Notes: generated from the letters alone by a model not told the origin. A DNA stretch of 38,086 nucleotides from an uncultured bacterium (GCA_950096895.1 CATNBF010000010.1:1-38086), one strand, 5' to 3'; positions 1 through 8,100 are shown, counted from the stretch's first letter. Numbers and translations are program-made.

Positions 1-744
1 TTCATTCATCAGATCAATCGACCGCAGCTTCATTTTCAATGCACGTGCCGTCTTGCTAAAAAAGTCAAAGATCAAATTGCCATCGACTTTACATCCCAAT
101 GTTTCACTGGGGTATTGAACGAACTTTATCGGACCTCGCGCTGTATAGCGAATGTCATCACGCAATTCGCGGGCAACGATCTTGCGATTTCCTTCGTTGA
201 CAACCACGCAAAATGCATTCTGGCCATAGATATCAGACCGCCAATCAATCGTCCCTGGCAACATTTCTTCGTGGCTTAACACGTGAATGGTATCCCCATT
301 CCGCAGCTTCTGACGCCATACAAATTCATTCGCTACCATAAATTCTTTCATCAACGTTTCATACAATACTGTATCTGTCGCAAAGTAGTTAACAATGCGT
401 TTAATTGCCCCTTCTGGCAAATCCAAATTTTCTGTACGACGGCTTAAACATAAAAATTTATATTTAATCCATGCAAATTCCTGGGCGTTATGACCGAATT
501 CAGCATTCATATTATATTCGCCACTATTGTCCGTGATCATCCCTGTGGATTTCATGCTGGATGTAAAGCCATCATCCTTTGCTATGCGGCTTGCATCCCT
601 ATTATCGGCCTTTTTCAATGCCGTATTTACAGACTTAACCGCCCGATTATAATTCGTTTGAGCCAAAACAGCTGCCTTGGGCGCAAAAAGAGATAACGCC
701 GCAATTCCTGCTGTCAAAGCCACCTTTTTCGCTGTAAATGTCAT
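1..744 (-). CDS. Secreted hypothetical protein, 3' end cut by window edge
   Basis: An open frame of 248 codons reads from the ATG at 744 to the window edge without a stop, so the C-terminus is missing. The start has a good ribosome site, AAAGGA, 7 bases upstream. Residues 1-28 look like a Sec signal peptide (MTFTAKKVALTAGIAALSLF, then a small-residue cleavage region near AVLA). The rest is a mixed alpha/beta soluble protein with few cysteines and no motif I recognise; it ends at the edge in LRSIDLMNE. It is transcribed divergently from the membrane protein at 913 and probably acts in the periplasm or outside the cell. Reality of the gene is well supported; function is unknown. Confidence 0.8.
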   Translation of the reverse strand, partial: MTFTAKKVALTAGIAALSLFAPKAAVLAQTNYNRAVKSVNTALKKADNRDASRIAKDDGFTSSMKSTGMITDNSGEYNMNAEFGHNAQEFAWIKYKFLCLSRRTENLDLPEGAIKRIVNYFATDTVLYETLMKEFMVANEFVWRQKLRNGDTIHVLSHEEMLPGTIDWRSDIYGQNAFCVVVNEGNRKIVARELRDDIRYTARGPIKFVQYPSETLGCKVDGNLIFDFFSKTARALKMKLRSIDLMNE

Positions 745-779
745 TTTATATCCTTTTTATCGGTTTCAAATCGTCCTAA

Positions 780-807
780 TTAATAACACATAAAATATTA
801 TTGTCAA
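780..807 (-). promoter_or_regulatory. Sigma70-type promoter for the gene at 744
   Basis: Read on the minus strand, TTGACA (807-802) is followed after 16 bases by TATTAA (785-780). It stands back to back with the promoter at 826-853. Confidence 0.5.
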
Positions 808-825
808 CTATTTTTAATAAATTTA

Positions 826-853
826 TTGACATTTTATTTTTTTGTATTATATT
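826..853 (+). promoter_or_regulatory. Sigma70-type promoter for the gene at 913
   Basis: TTGACA at 826-831 and TATATT at 848-853 with a 16-base spacer. The surrounding region is very AT-rich. The hexamers and spacing resemble the promoter at 23793-23821, which also serves a small gene with a GGATATA-type ribosome site. Confidence 0.5.
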
Positions 854-912
854 AAGACCAGAAAAAGGACAAACGACATCCGAATCAGATGCAACAAACA
901 AAGGATATAAAG

Positions 913-1449
913 ATGTCATGGTGGTATGAAAAAGACTTACTGGGGAAAATCAAGGACGTTACATTCGTAATGTCAATTGCCGCAGTGGCATATTTTACTG
1001 TTTCCAATTATGTCTTTCACAGACCTGAACGCCAGGCACTGCGCATTAATGATGGAATCGGCGGCAAAGATATCACAATTATCGAAGATCCCGAAACTCA
1101 AAATGCAATTTGCCAAAAAACCGGTAAACTGTTTGTAATCCCGACGGTTAATGGTGACAACCGCGTGTATACATTTGTACCGGTTAATGATTATATGACA
1201 GATGAAATCCAGGCATATATCCAGGCCTATATCATGATTAAACAACAAGAAAAGAACCAAGAAATCATGCGGGCTATCGAAGAAATTCAAAGACGCCACA
1301 GCACCCAGGATGTTGCATTAAAAAAGAATATCGCAAATCCAGATGCAGCTGTTGGAACCCCTGTGAACTTTGATGCACCGGTGGGCAAAATCCGTAATGG
1401 CCAGTGGGTTAAAATCCGCGACGGAATCCAATTGGAACTGGCACAATAA
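913..1449 (+). CDS. Single-pass membrane protein, unknown function
   Basis: A 178-residue protein. I start at 913 rather than the in-frame ATG at 889 because AAAGGA (900-905) lies 7 bases before 913, while 889 has no such site. Residues 1-15 are polar, residues 15-35 form one membrane span (VTFVMSIAAVAYFTVSNYVF), and the rest is soluble. Around residues 105-130 there is a charged, probably coiled-coil helix rich in Q, E and K (IKQQEKNQEIMRAIEEIQRR). No enzyme motif is visible. The gene has its own promoter and terminator, so it is a single-gene unit. The orientation is probably N-in with the coiled coil in the periplasm, but that is inference. Confidence 0.8.
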   Translation: MSWWYEKDLLGKIKDVTFVMSIAAVAYFTVSNYVFHRPERQALRINDGIGGKDITIIEDPETQNAICQKTGKLFVIPTVNGDNRVYTFVPVNDYMTDEIQAYIQAYIMIKQQEKNQEIMRAIEEIQRRHSTQDVALKKNIANPDAAVGTPVNFDAPVGKIRNGQWVKIRDGIQLELAQ

Positions 1450-1452
1450 TCT

Positions 1453-1477
1453 AAATCCCGGCAATGCCGGGATTTTT
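1453..1477 (+). terminator. Intrinsic terminator
   Basis: A perfect 10-bp stem, AAATCCCGGC / GCCGGGATTT, with loop AAT, followed by T residues. It ends the gene at 913-1449. Confidence 0.85.
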
Positions 1478-1489
1478 AATAAAATATTC

Positions 1490-1519
1490 TTTACATTTTA
1501 TTTAATACAACGGTATAAT
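1490..1519 (+). promoter_or_regulatory. Promoter of the structured leader and Cys-rich protein gene
   Basis: TTTACA (1490-1495), an 18-base spacer, then a perfect TATAAT (1514-1519). This predicts a start of transcription near 1526, about 270 bases before the ATG at 1799. Confidence 0.65.
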
Positions 1520-1526
1520 CACCACT

Positions 1527-1798
1527 GAATCACCAGGGATGATGATTCTACGGGGACTTCAGAAATCCCATTACTTAACCAATGCATAACGCATTGCATC
1601 CATCATGGCATAACGCACACGTCCTGTGGGCGTATGTCATTTCCCGACAAAATACCGGTCGGGGATCTGCTGGCTATAACACAGTGTTTTTTTTACACAA
1701 AGGCCACCAGGGTCATGGTTAAGTATGATTTTCTGAAATCCCCGACCGCCATTATGTGGCGGTCTTGCTTTGCAAAATCACCATGTGGGGGGAATAAA
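1527..1798 (+). ncRNA. Long structured 5' leader, possible riboswitch or independent small RNA
   Basis: This stretch has no convincing coding region but dense inverted repeats. Hairpins are GAATCA/TGATTC (1527-1532/1543-1548) and AATGC/GCATT (1581-1585/1591-1595). A 10-base direct repeat GCATAACGCA occurs at 1584 and 1608. Three further helices cannot all form at once: 1643-1648 with 1658-1663; the 11-bp helix 1656-1666 with 1738-1748; and the perfect 8-bp hairpin 1744-1751/1757-1764. Inside the long helix, CTG-TGGC pairs with GCCA-CAG (1668-1675/1703-1710), and TCAT/ATGA (1713-1716/1725-1728) gives a possible three-way junction. The T-run after the last hairpin is weak (TTGCTTT). The ribosome site GGGGGG at 1787-1792 follows. 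I do not recognise a known RNA family. Confidence 0.45.
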
Positions 1799-2503
1799 AT
1801 GAAAAACAAACAATGGCTCTTTTTAATAATCGCAACATTTACATTACCGTCATACGCACTCAGCCCCAGTGACTGTGCCCGTCTGTTTTCAACATCAGGA
1901 TGTAAATCATATACGGTATCCAACAATATGTGCTATTGCGGTGGATGCAGTGTAATTATCGACTCAATTACCACGGCCCCCGATGGCACTAAATTACTTG
2001 GCCTATGTGGCGATGACAATCCTGGGGGTGGTACCGTCACATGTAAAAAATGTAATACAACCACCAACCCGTGCATCACAGGTCATTGGGAAATTAATGG
2101 CCAACTTTATTGCCTGGTACGCGAAGGCCCATCCCAATGCGCCACGGATACCCACGCCACGTATTCTGTCACGGCGTCCCAATGTTGCCAGAATGGATAT
2201 GGCCTAAATGAAACCAACGCCACCCAATGCGTTATTACCGCATGCCAAATGCCCTTTGGTCCCAATAAATGGTATAACGCGTGCAACGCATGCGCCACCG
2301 GATATTACAGCATTCACGGCAACGAATGGATCTTTGTGACATCTGCCGACGAATGCAAAAAATGCCCCACCTTGGACGGGGCAAACGCAACCACAGACAT
2401 CGCCGCCCAAGATATCACGGCATGCCGAATTCCCACGTATGCCACAATGTCTGATTCAACCGGCACGTATTCATTTACCTCAGAATGCCCCTATACTAAA
2501 TAA
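1799..2503 (+). CDS. Secreted Cys-rich protein with conserved C-terminal motif
   Basis: A 234-residue protein. The start at 1799 is chosen because it gives a proper signal peptide (about residues 1-21, ending SYA) and has GGGGGG just upstream; the longer frame from 1634 would run through the structured leader. The mature part has many cysteines, often as CxxC or CxC (CYCGGC, CKKC, ACNAC, ECKKCP), the kind of pattern seen in disulfide-rich or small repeat surface proteins. The last about 25 residues (CRIP, then DSTGTYSFTSEC) closely match the C-terminus of the secreted protein at 30005-30490, so the two share a domain. It is probably exported to the periplasm or surface. Function unknown. Confidence 0.8.
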   Translation: MKNKQWLFLIIATFTLPSYALSPSDCARLFSTSGCKSYTVSNNMCYCGGCSVIIDSITTAPDGTKLLGLCGDDNPGGGTVTCKKCNTTTNPCITGHWEINGQLYCLVREGPSQCATDTHATYSVTASQCCQNGYGLNETNATQCVITACQMPFGPNKWYNACNACATGYYSIHGNEWIFVTSADECKKCPTLDGANATTDIAAQDITACRIPTYATMSDSTGTYSFTSECPYTK

Positions 2504-2522
2504 AGAATCAAGATAAAAAGAA

Positions 2523-2540
2523 AAGCCCCAAACGGGGCTT
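2523..2540. terminator. Bidirectional terminator
   Basis: AAGCCCC / GGGGCTT with a 4-base loop, A-rich on the left and T-rich on the right. It separates two convergent genes. Confidence 0.8.
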
Positions 2541-2543
2541 TGC

Positions 2544-2759
2544 TTAGCGTGCATTGCGCACAACCGGACGATCAATAAACGCCCAGATTAACCAAATCAG
2601 TGCGGCGATACCGATGATGCAGTATACAATACGGCTGGCCACAGTTGCCGGTCCAAACAAGAACGCAACCAAATCAAAACCAAATAAACCGATCAAGCCC
2701 CAGTTCAATGCACCGATAAATGTCAACGGCTTTAAGATATAACGTGTTAATTCTCTCAT
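2544..2759 (-). CDS. DUF378 family small membrane protein
   Basis: A 71-residue protein with two membrane spans. The segment FIGALNWGLIGLFGFDLVAF followed by SRIVYCIIGIAAL is the hallmark of the DUF378 (YuzA-like) family, whose biochemical role is not established. The usual length is 60-80 residues, so this is complete. An AGGAG ribosome site lies before the ATG. It is a single-gene unit with its own promoter at 2808-2836 and a shared terminator downstream. Confidence 0.9.
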   Translation of the reverse strand: MRELTRYILKPLTFIGALNWGLIGLFGFDLVAFLFGPATVASRIVYCIIGIAALIWLIWAFIDRPVVRNAR

Positions 2760-2807
2760 TTTATTCTCCTGTTGTAATAGTTATATTTGTCCATCAAAGA
2801 CATATTA

Positions 2808-2836
2808 ATTATAACTGTTTTTACGCCCACTTTCAA
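2808..2836 (-). promoter_or_regulatory. Promoter of the DUF378 gene
   Basis: On the minus strand TTGAAA (2836-2831), 17 bases, TATAAT (2813-2808). Confidence 0.7.
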
Positions 2837-2908
2837 CGTTCAACTAAGGCTTAGGAAAACGTTCTTTCCAGCAGAAAAGCTGGGATTTTTATCCTTTTTT
2901 AATCTTAA

Positions 2909-3607
2909 TTAACCGAAAAACATCCGAACAATAATCGGGGCCAAAATGGCCGTCGACACACCCGATAGAACAATGGCCAAACTGCTCATCGCGCCTTCGA
3001 TATGCCCCATCTGCATGGCCTTGGTCGTACCGGCGGCATGCGCAGCGTTTCCAATGGCAACACCCCGCGCCACCGGATGGGTCAATCCCAACCACCGACA
3101 GACAACATCACTGACCGATGCGCCCAAAATTCCTGTGACAATCACAGACGACACCGTCAACGCCACCACCCCACCCAGCTTTTCTGTAATACCAATCGCA
3201 ATCGCTGTCGTCACCGATATCGCCGCCAAAGAACGCGCCACCACATCCCCCAGCCCCATCAGCACACAAACCACACACACCGACACCACCGACGTGCATA
3301 CCCCAATTAAAATCGCCAAAATAATCGGTATCGCATGCTGCCGCAGCAAGGGTAACTGGCGATACATCGGCACCGCAAAACATACTGTCACCGGCACCAA
3401 GAAATATGTAATGTATTTTGCGCCTGTATTATACGCCTGGTATGGAATATCTAACCCCAGCAAGATTAACACCACCAAAATCGTCGCCAAAAATAACGGT
3501 GTGGTCAATGGATTTGGCCACCGGCGATTAATCACCACCGCCAATAAAAACATCCCAATGGTTATGGCAAACCCAAAATACGTCGACAACGTCAGTACTT
3601 GCGTCAT
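2909..3607 (-). CDS. lrgB: LrgB/CidB family membrane protein
   Basis: A 232-residue, multi-span membrane protein of the LrgB family. Members partner with LrgA/CidA and are implicated in murein hydrolase control, holin-like permeability or export of small metabolites; which applies here cannot be told from sequence. Family features are the long hydrophobic spans throughout, NPLTTPLFLATI near the N-terminus and the conserved NAAHAAGTTKAMQMG segment around residues 185-200. Length matches the family (about 230). Its start codon overlaps the stop of the upstream lrgA (ATGA, 3604-3607), so the pair is translationally coupled. Confidence 0.92.
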   Translation of the reverse strand: MTQVLTLSTYFGFAITIGMFLLAVVINRRWPNPLTTPLFLATILVVLILLGLDIPYQAYNTGAKYITYFLVPVTVCFAVPMYRQLPLLRQHAIPIILAILIGVCTSVVSVCVVCVLMGLGDVVARSLAAISVTTAIAIGITEKLGGVVALTVSSVIVTGILGASVSDVVCRWLGLTHPVARGVAIGNAAHAAGTTKAMQMGHIEGAMSSLAIVLSGVSTAILAPIIVRMFFG

Positions 3608-3972
3608 TTCATTCCCCCACGTTTTGTCTTTTTATCGCGGATCAGTGCCTGAGCCGTCACCCCTGTGGTTACCATTGTCACCAAATACACCAAGATTAAT
3701 ACAATGACCAATCCCAACCAAATTTCCGAAATATCGCCCCAAATATCAATAATCGCCACCGCCGGTGCCACAAAGAACAATCCCATAATAGAATGCATCC
3801 AATCGGCCACATCTTCTACCCATGCCAGCTTTACCACCCCCAACACCAACGCCACAAACAACAAGATTAATCCCCAAATACTACCTGCAATGGGCCATGG
3901 AATTAAACGTTCCATCACTTCGCCGCCCAAGACGAATAACATAATAATCCCAAATTGAAACAGATATTTCAT
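3604..3972 (-). CDS. lrgA: LrgA/CidA family holin-like membrane protein
   Basis: A 122-residue membrane protein with four predicted spans. The opening FQFGIIMLFVLGGEVMERLI followed by PWPIAGSIWGLILLF is typical of the CidA/LrgA family, which is holin-like and works with LrgB. A GGAGT ribosome site precedes the ATG. It is first gene of the lrgAB operon. Length is normal for the family. No LytSR-type regulator is visible nearby, so regulation is unknown. Confidence 0.92.
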   Translation of the reverse strand: MKYLFQFGIIMLFVLGGEVMERLIPWPIAGSIWGLILLFVALVLGVVKLAWVEDVADWMHSIMGLFFVAPAVAIIDIWGDISEIWLGLVIVLILVYLVTMVTTGVTAQALIRDKKTKRGGMK

Positions 3973-4076
3973 TCGTCACTCCTATCCCTTGGGGCCCAGT
4001 GTACAAAAAAATCATCCCCCCTGTCAAAGTGGAAATCAATCACCCCCATCCATCAAGATCTAATTGATAAAACATA

Positions 4077-4141
4077 TTGACACAGGCTGGTTTTTCTTTT
4101 ATCGTAGCCCGTGTAAAAACAGGGACCAAGAAACCAGCCTG
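4077..4141 (+). promoter_or_regulatory. Promoter with large inverted repeat, upstream of polysaccharide locus
   Basis: TTGACA (4077-4082), 17 bases, TATCGT (4100-4105). An 11-bp inverted repeat, CAGGCTGGTTT (4083-4093) and AAACCAGCCTG (4131-4141), surrounds the predicted start of transcription near 4112. The left arm lies in the promoter spacer and is not transcribed, which favours a protein-binding operator over an RNA hairpin. The rest of the 330-base gap between lrgA and the HAD gene (3973-4302) is AT-rich and holds no gene I can support. A second, weaker TTGACG lies at 4191-4196. Confidence 0.45.
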
Positions 4142-4302
4142 AAACCATTGTTTTCATAACAAACGAACGGCGGCGATAATCACAAAATAATTGACGTTAT
4201 CCGGTTTCTTGTATTCGGAATAATTTAATAATCTATAAATTTTCCATGCGCCCATTTTTACAAATTTTTTTGGGAATATTAATTAAGGCAAAGAGCATCA
4301 AA

Positions 4303-6273
4303 ATGAGTTTCTTGGACGATGTAAAGGCGCGGATTGACCGGGCAAAAGTAGTTTCTTTTGATATATTCGATACATTGCTAGTTCGACCATATGTCCGACC
4401 GATTGATTTATTCCAACACATGGAACAGCATTTTTCTGCGCCGGGATTTGCCACGGCACGTATCCAGGCAGAAAAAGCAGCCCGTGCCCACCACCGTAAT
4501 GTCGAAGAAATTACGCTGGATGAAATTTATGACGAAATCGTGCCGGCCTATCACGATTTCAAACAACATGAAAAAGATTTTGAACACCAGGTTTTAATCC
4601 CGAATCCACGGGTAAAGCCTGTGTTTGATTACGCCCGTGCCGCCGGGAAAAAGATTATCGTGATTTCGGACATGTATCTGGACCGCGAATTTTTGGCCGA
4701 CACCCTGAAAGCCAAGGGATATGATGGCATTTCAAAAATCTATGTTTCATCTGAATATAAAAAAATGAAAATGACGGGAAATCTGTTCCCGATTGTTTTG
4801 GATGATTTGGATTGTGCACCGACCGATGTGTTTCATATGGGTGACAATTATGAATCCGATTATGCGATTCCCTTTTCGTATGGAATGGACGCATGCTTTT
4901 TCTATAAAAACATTGAAATGTTTTTCCACAACGACCCACGCGTCGATGCATTTTACCAGGCCCATAAATCCAGCCTGGGGATTTCCATCATGCTGGGGGT
5001 GATGTCATATATCTATGCGACGGGGTGTGACAATTATTGGCGCATGTTTGGGTTCAAGTATGCCGGCCCGCTTATCTATGCGTATACAACATGGTTGAAA
5101 AACCAACTGACGGCCGATGATATCCGTGACGTTCTGTTTGTTGCACGTGATGGATATACCTTGAAAAAAGTCTTTGATATTATCACCGCCGGCCAAGACT
5201 TTAACACCAGTTATGTTTATGCATCACGCGTTTTTGACGTCTTGTTTAATTTGAATTATGAACAAAAGGTTCGTGTTGACCCGCTAGAGGGAATCGCCAC
5301 CCTGCGCAAGATTATTAATTATTACCGTTCGATGGATGACACTTTGGCCGCCCAAACACCCGATGAAATACCAGATTGCGAAACCGGCCTGAATTTTGTT
5401 AATAAACATATTGATATCTATCGCCAGTTGGCCGCGCGTCGCCGTGAAGATTATACCGCGTATATCCGACCCCTGGTTTCGGGCCGCCGCGTGGGTATGG
5501 TCGACACATTAAGTATCCATATGTCCAGCCAGTGTTTACTTGAAAAATTCTGTGCCGAATGCGATTCATCGATTTGCGGTTATTACTTTGCGGTTCCCAA
5601 ATCGCCCAAGGTTGACTATACCGGCAAAGATTATCGAACATTCCAACAATCGGCCAATTGGGAATTTGTCGATTGGGATTTCTGTGAATTCTTGATCACA
5701 TCCCCCGAATCCCCAATCCAAGACATTACCCCGGACGGCACACCGATATACAAAAAACAATCGTTAATGGAAAAATCCCGGTCCGAAGCGTATCGGTTCG
5801 TATCCGACGGCGCAGTTATGTTTGCGACGTTAATGCGTGAATTCTTTGGCGATATTACGGTCAATATATCGGCCCGCGATGTCACAGAATGGATAAACAA
5901 TTTCTGCTTGATTGCATCTGAATCCGACCGTCCCCAGATTTCATTAATCAAACACGGATACGATTCCAATCATGATACTTACGTCCCAATTTGCAAGCCG
6001 TGGTTTGCCACCCCTGGGACATTCGGCACACGACGCAGCACATCGGTATATAAATATAAACTGTTTGGATTTTTGCCGTTGCTAAAGATTGTCGTGCGCC
6101 CAGATCGGTTTGTTTTAACATTATTGGGATGCATCCCGTTATTCAAATCGAAATACAACGGTCAACAATTATATATCTTGGGTATCCCATTATATCAAAT
6201 TAAACAGACACCGCGCAAACGGCTGTTTATGCTGTTCAAATTTATCCCGCTGTTTTCAATCAAAGGCAAGTAA
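4303..6273 (+). CDS. HAD-domain surface polysaccharide protein (COG5610-like)
   Basis: A 656-residue protein. I start at 4303, not the in-frame ATG at 4246, because HAD motif I (FDIFDTL, nucleophile Asp20) normally lies close to the N-terminus. The other HAD motifs follow: ISDMY with Ser122 (motif II) and GDNYESD at 180-186 (motif IV). This is the COG5610-type HAD fold found in polysaccharide loci. The middle (about 200-560) is a second globular region I cannot name. The last about 70 residues hold four copies of an LFGFLPLLKI-like motif (LFGFLPL, LLGCIPLF, LGIPLY, FKFIPLF), also seen at the end of the next gene. The stop overlaps the ATG of the glycosyltransferase. Likely role: modification or assembly of lipopolysaccharide or capsule. 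The donor and acceptor are unknown. Confidence 0.8.
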   Translation: MSFLDDVKARIDRAKVVSFDIFDTLLVRPYVRPIDLFQHMEQHFSAPGFATARIQAEKAARAHHRNVEEITLDEIYDEIVPAYHDFKQHEKDFEHQVLIPNPRVKPVFDYARAAGKKIIVISDMYLDREFLADTLKAKGYDGISKIYVSSEYKKMKMTGNLFPIVLDDLDCAPTDVFHMGDNYESDYAIPFSYGMDACFFYKNIEMFFHNDPRVDAFYQAHKSSLGISIMLGVMSYIYATGCDNYWRMFGFKYAGPLIYAYTTWLKNQLTADDIRDVLFVARDGYTLKKVFDIITAGQDFNTSYVYASRVFDVLFNLNYEQKVRVDPLEGIATLRKIINYYRSMDDTLAAQTPDEIPDCETGLNFVNKHIDIYRQLAARRREDYTAYIRPLVSGRRVGMVDTLSIHMSSQCLLEKFCAECDSSICGYYFAVPKSPKVDYTGKDYRTFQQSANWEFVDWDFCEFLITSPESPIQDITPDGTPIYKKQSLMEKSRSEAYRFVSDGAVMFATLMREFFGDITVNISARDVTEWINNFCLIASESDRPQISLIKHGYDSNHDTYVPICKPWFATPGTFGTRRSTSVYKYKLFGFLPLLKIVVRPDRFVLTLLGCIPLFKSKYNGQQLYILGIPLYQIKQTPRKRLFMLFKFIPLFSIKGK

Positions 6274-7373
6274 TGATGAAAAAGACAATGAATATTGTAT
6301 TAACAGGCGACGCCAATTATGTTTATCCGCTGGGGGTGCTGATGGTGTCGGTGATGGAAAACCTGAACCCGGATTACCGCGCCCGCTTCTTTTTGTTCGT
6401 TTCTGACTTTGATGACGCAGCTAAGGCTCAGTTAAACAAGCTGCACGATAAATACGATTGTGACATTATCTATTACGATATGACGCAATACTTGCACCTG
6501 TTTTCGGCCATTGATGTATCAACGTTCCGGTTGGGGTATATCTCGCTGGCGACATATTACCGGTTGCTGATGATGAAGATTTTGCCCGATGACGTTGATA
6601 AATGTTTTTATATCGACGGCGATATGATTTGCGGCGGGGATTTGTCAAAAATTTATGAACAAAATACCGATAATATTTTGGCCAGTGTCGTTGTGGAAAT
6701 CTTGGCCATGACAAACCGTGATACCACCTTGGGGCATTTATTGGAATGGGATGAATTCAAACCATTGGCTGAAAATCGCGTTCCATACTTTAACGCTGGA
6801 TTTTTGCTGATTAATATCCGTCGCGCCAAAGAATTAAAATTATTCGATGCGGCATTTGAATTCCTGCGGGCACACCCCAATCCCCCATACGCTGACCAAG
6901 ATACCCTGAACGCCATCATTGGCCAAAAATATCCCGACGAAATCCTGTTCTTGCCGCCGGAATATAATGTCTTTTGCGACATCGATTATTCACGCAAATA
7001 CAACGCACCGACATATACACGCGCCCAAATTCGTCGCGCATTTCGTCATCCGGTGATTTATCACTATGCCGGTGGGAACAAGCCTTGGATTAATTCGGCC
7101 GTGCGCCACTTTTACCGGGTGTGGTGGAAATATGCGAAAAAGTCACCATGGGCCCGTGAATTGTTTGCCCGTCCGCGTGGTTTTAATGTAAAATCAATCC
7201 GGTTGTTTAACGCCGTGGAAATAATCAAGATTATTACATCGGCCGACACCCAGAAAATTATGTTAATGGGTTTTATCCCGCTGTGGTCGCGGCAACGCAC
7301 GTATAACATCACGCGGTACAAATTGTTTAACCTTATCCCTTTGATGAAGGTTATCCACGATTATCATGATTAA
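6273..7373 (+). CDS. Family 8 glycosyltransferase, LPS-type
   Basis: A 366-residue enzyme of the GT8 family (retaining, nucleotide-sugar dependent, GT-A fold; the WaaI/WaaJ/RfaI type). Visible features are the N-terminal strand MNIVLTGDANYVYPLGVLMV, the metal-binding DGD at Asp115-Asp117 in CFYIDGDMIC, the acceptor-side NAGFLLINIRRA, DQDTLNAI, and the C-terminal HYAGGNKPW. The C-terminus carries two FIPL-type motifs (LMGFIPLW, LFNLIPLM), like its neighbour. The ATG overlaps the previous stop by one base. It probably adds a hexose to lipopolysaccharide at the inner membrane face. The sugar cannot be read from sequence. Confidence 0.92.
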   Translation: MMKKTMNIVLTGDANYVYPLGVLMVSVMENLNPDYRARFFLFVSDFDDAAKAQLNKLHDKYDCDIIYYDMTQYLHLFSAIDVSTFRLGYISLATYYRLLMMKILPDDVDKCFYIDGDMICGGDLSKIYEQNTDNILASVVVEILAMTNRDTTLGHLLEWDEFKPLAENRVPYFNAGFLLINIRRAKELKLFDAAFEFLRAHPNPPYADQDTLNAIIGQKYPDEILFLPPEYNVFCDIDYSRKYNAPTYTRAQIRRAFRHPVIYHYAGGNKPWINSAVRHFYRVWWKYAKKSPWARELFARPRGFNVKSIRLFNAVEIIKIITSADTQKIMLMGFIPLWSRQRTYNITRYKLFNLIPLMKVIHDYHD

Positions 7374-7389
7374 ACAAAAAGCCTAGTAC

Positions 7390-8100
7390 ATGTTCAAAAA
7401 AATATTTAGCCGCACAAACAAACAAACAAACAAACAAACAAACAAACAAACAAACAAACAAGACGGCAATTATATTTATCTGATTGATTCGACAACGGGG
7501 ATCCGAACCCAAATTAATCATGATATCCCCGGACTGCACTTTCATATCGATGGTCACGATAACATTATCGAAATCCTGACCCCGATTGGGTTGTATAAAA
7601 ATTGCACCATACGGATTGAAAAATGTTCAGGGGCGCATGTGCGTTTTGAAAACCATATTTATTTGCAAGACTGCTTTTTTTCCATTTATAACGGAAACAA
7701 TCAAAAATGTTACATTGACCGGTACACCAGTTTCGCGGGCGGCGCCATCATAAACATTCATAATAATTCCAGTCTGCATATTGGCACCGACTGTATGTTT
7801 TCAAACAACATCGTCATCTGGACTTCAGACGGACACGCGCTGTATGACACGGCATCTAACCAGTTATTGAACCGCCCCCAGGACTGTGTAACAATAGGAG
7901 ACCATTGTTGGGTTGGATTCGGCGGAAAAATATTCAAAGGCGGCGGTCTGGCCGACAATTCTGTATTGGCAGGTGAATCCGTGTTAACCAAACGGTTCGA
8001 TGAATCAAACATTGTCGTCGCCGGCAATCCTGCACGCATCGTGCGCAGCGGCGTCAATTGGTCACGCCAGTCCCCGGATGAATTTGAAAATAAAAAATAA
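7390..8100 (+). CDS. Hexapeptide-repeat acyltransferase, phase-variable
   Basis: A 236-residue left-handed beta-helix (LbetaH) acyltransferase. The N-terminal residues 9-24 are four copies of TNKQ, encoded by a (CAAA)11 tract, so the reading frame depends on the tract length. Catalytic His149 sits in WTSDGHALYD, and the C-terminal VTIGDHCWVGFGGKIFKGG and VVAGNPARIVR are typical of O-acetyltransferases of the maltose/xenobiotic acetyltransferase type. An in-frame TAG just before the ATG fixes the start. As the third gene of the polysaccharide locus it probably O-acetylates a sugar residue. In this sequence the gene is in the ON frame; in either other frame translation stops within ten codons of the tract. 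Confidence 0.9.
   Translation: MFKKIFSRTNKQTNKQTNKQTNKQDGNYIYLIDSTTGIRTQINHDIPGLHFHIDGHDNIIEILTPIGLYKNCTIRIEKCSGAHVRFENHIYLQDCFFSIYNGNNQKCYIDRYTSFAGGAIINIHNNSSLHIGTDCMFSNNIVIWTSDGHALYDTASNQLLNRPQDCVTIGDHCWVGFGGKIFKGGGLADNSVLAGESVLTKRFDESNIVVAGNPARIVRSGVNWSRQSPDEFENKK
7415..7461 (+). repeat. Tetranucleotide tract (CAAA)11 inside a coding region
   Basis: Eleven perfect CAAA units plus CAA, starting eight codons after the start of the acyltransferase gene. Four is not a multiple of three, so gain or loss of one unit shifts the frame; downstream both alternative frames meet TGA within ten codons. Confidence 0.97.

Noticed and set aside
1527..1798. tmRNA, 6S RNA, SRP RNA or RNase P RNA.
   Set aside because: No tRNA-like TTCGA arm or tag frame, no SRP GGAAG core, no RNase P conserved boxes; a 6S-like fold could not be shown.
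2868..2883. CCAGC/GCTGG hairpin after lrgB as a terminator.
   Set aside because: No T-run follows on the minus strand, and on the plus strand no gene ends before it.
7351..7557. Open frame on the minus strand with CLFV repeats.
   Set aside because: It is the complement of the CAAA tract and has no ribosome site or promoter.
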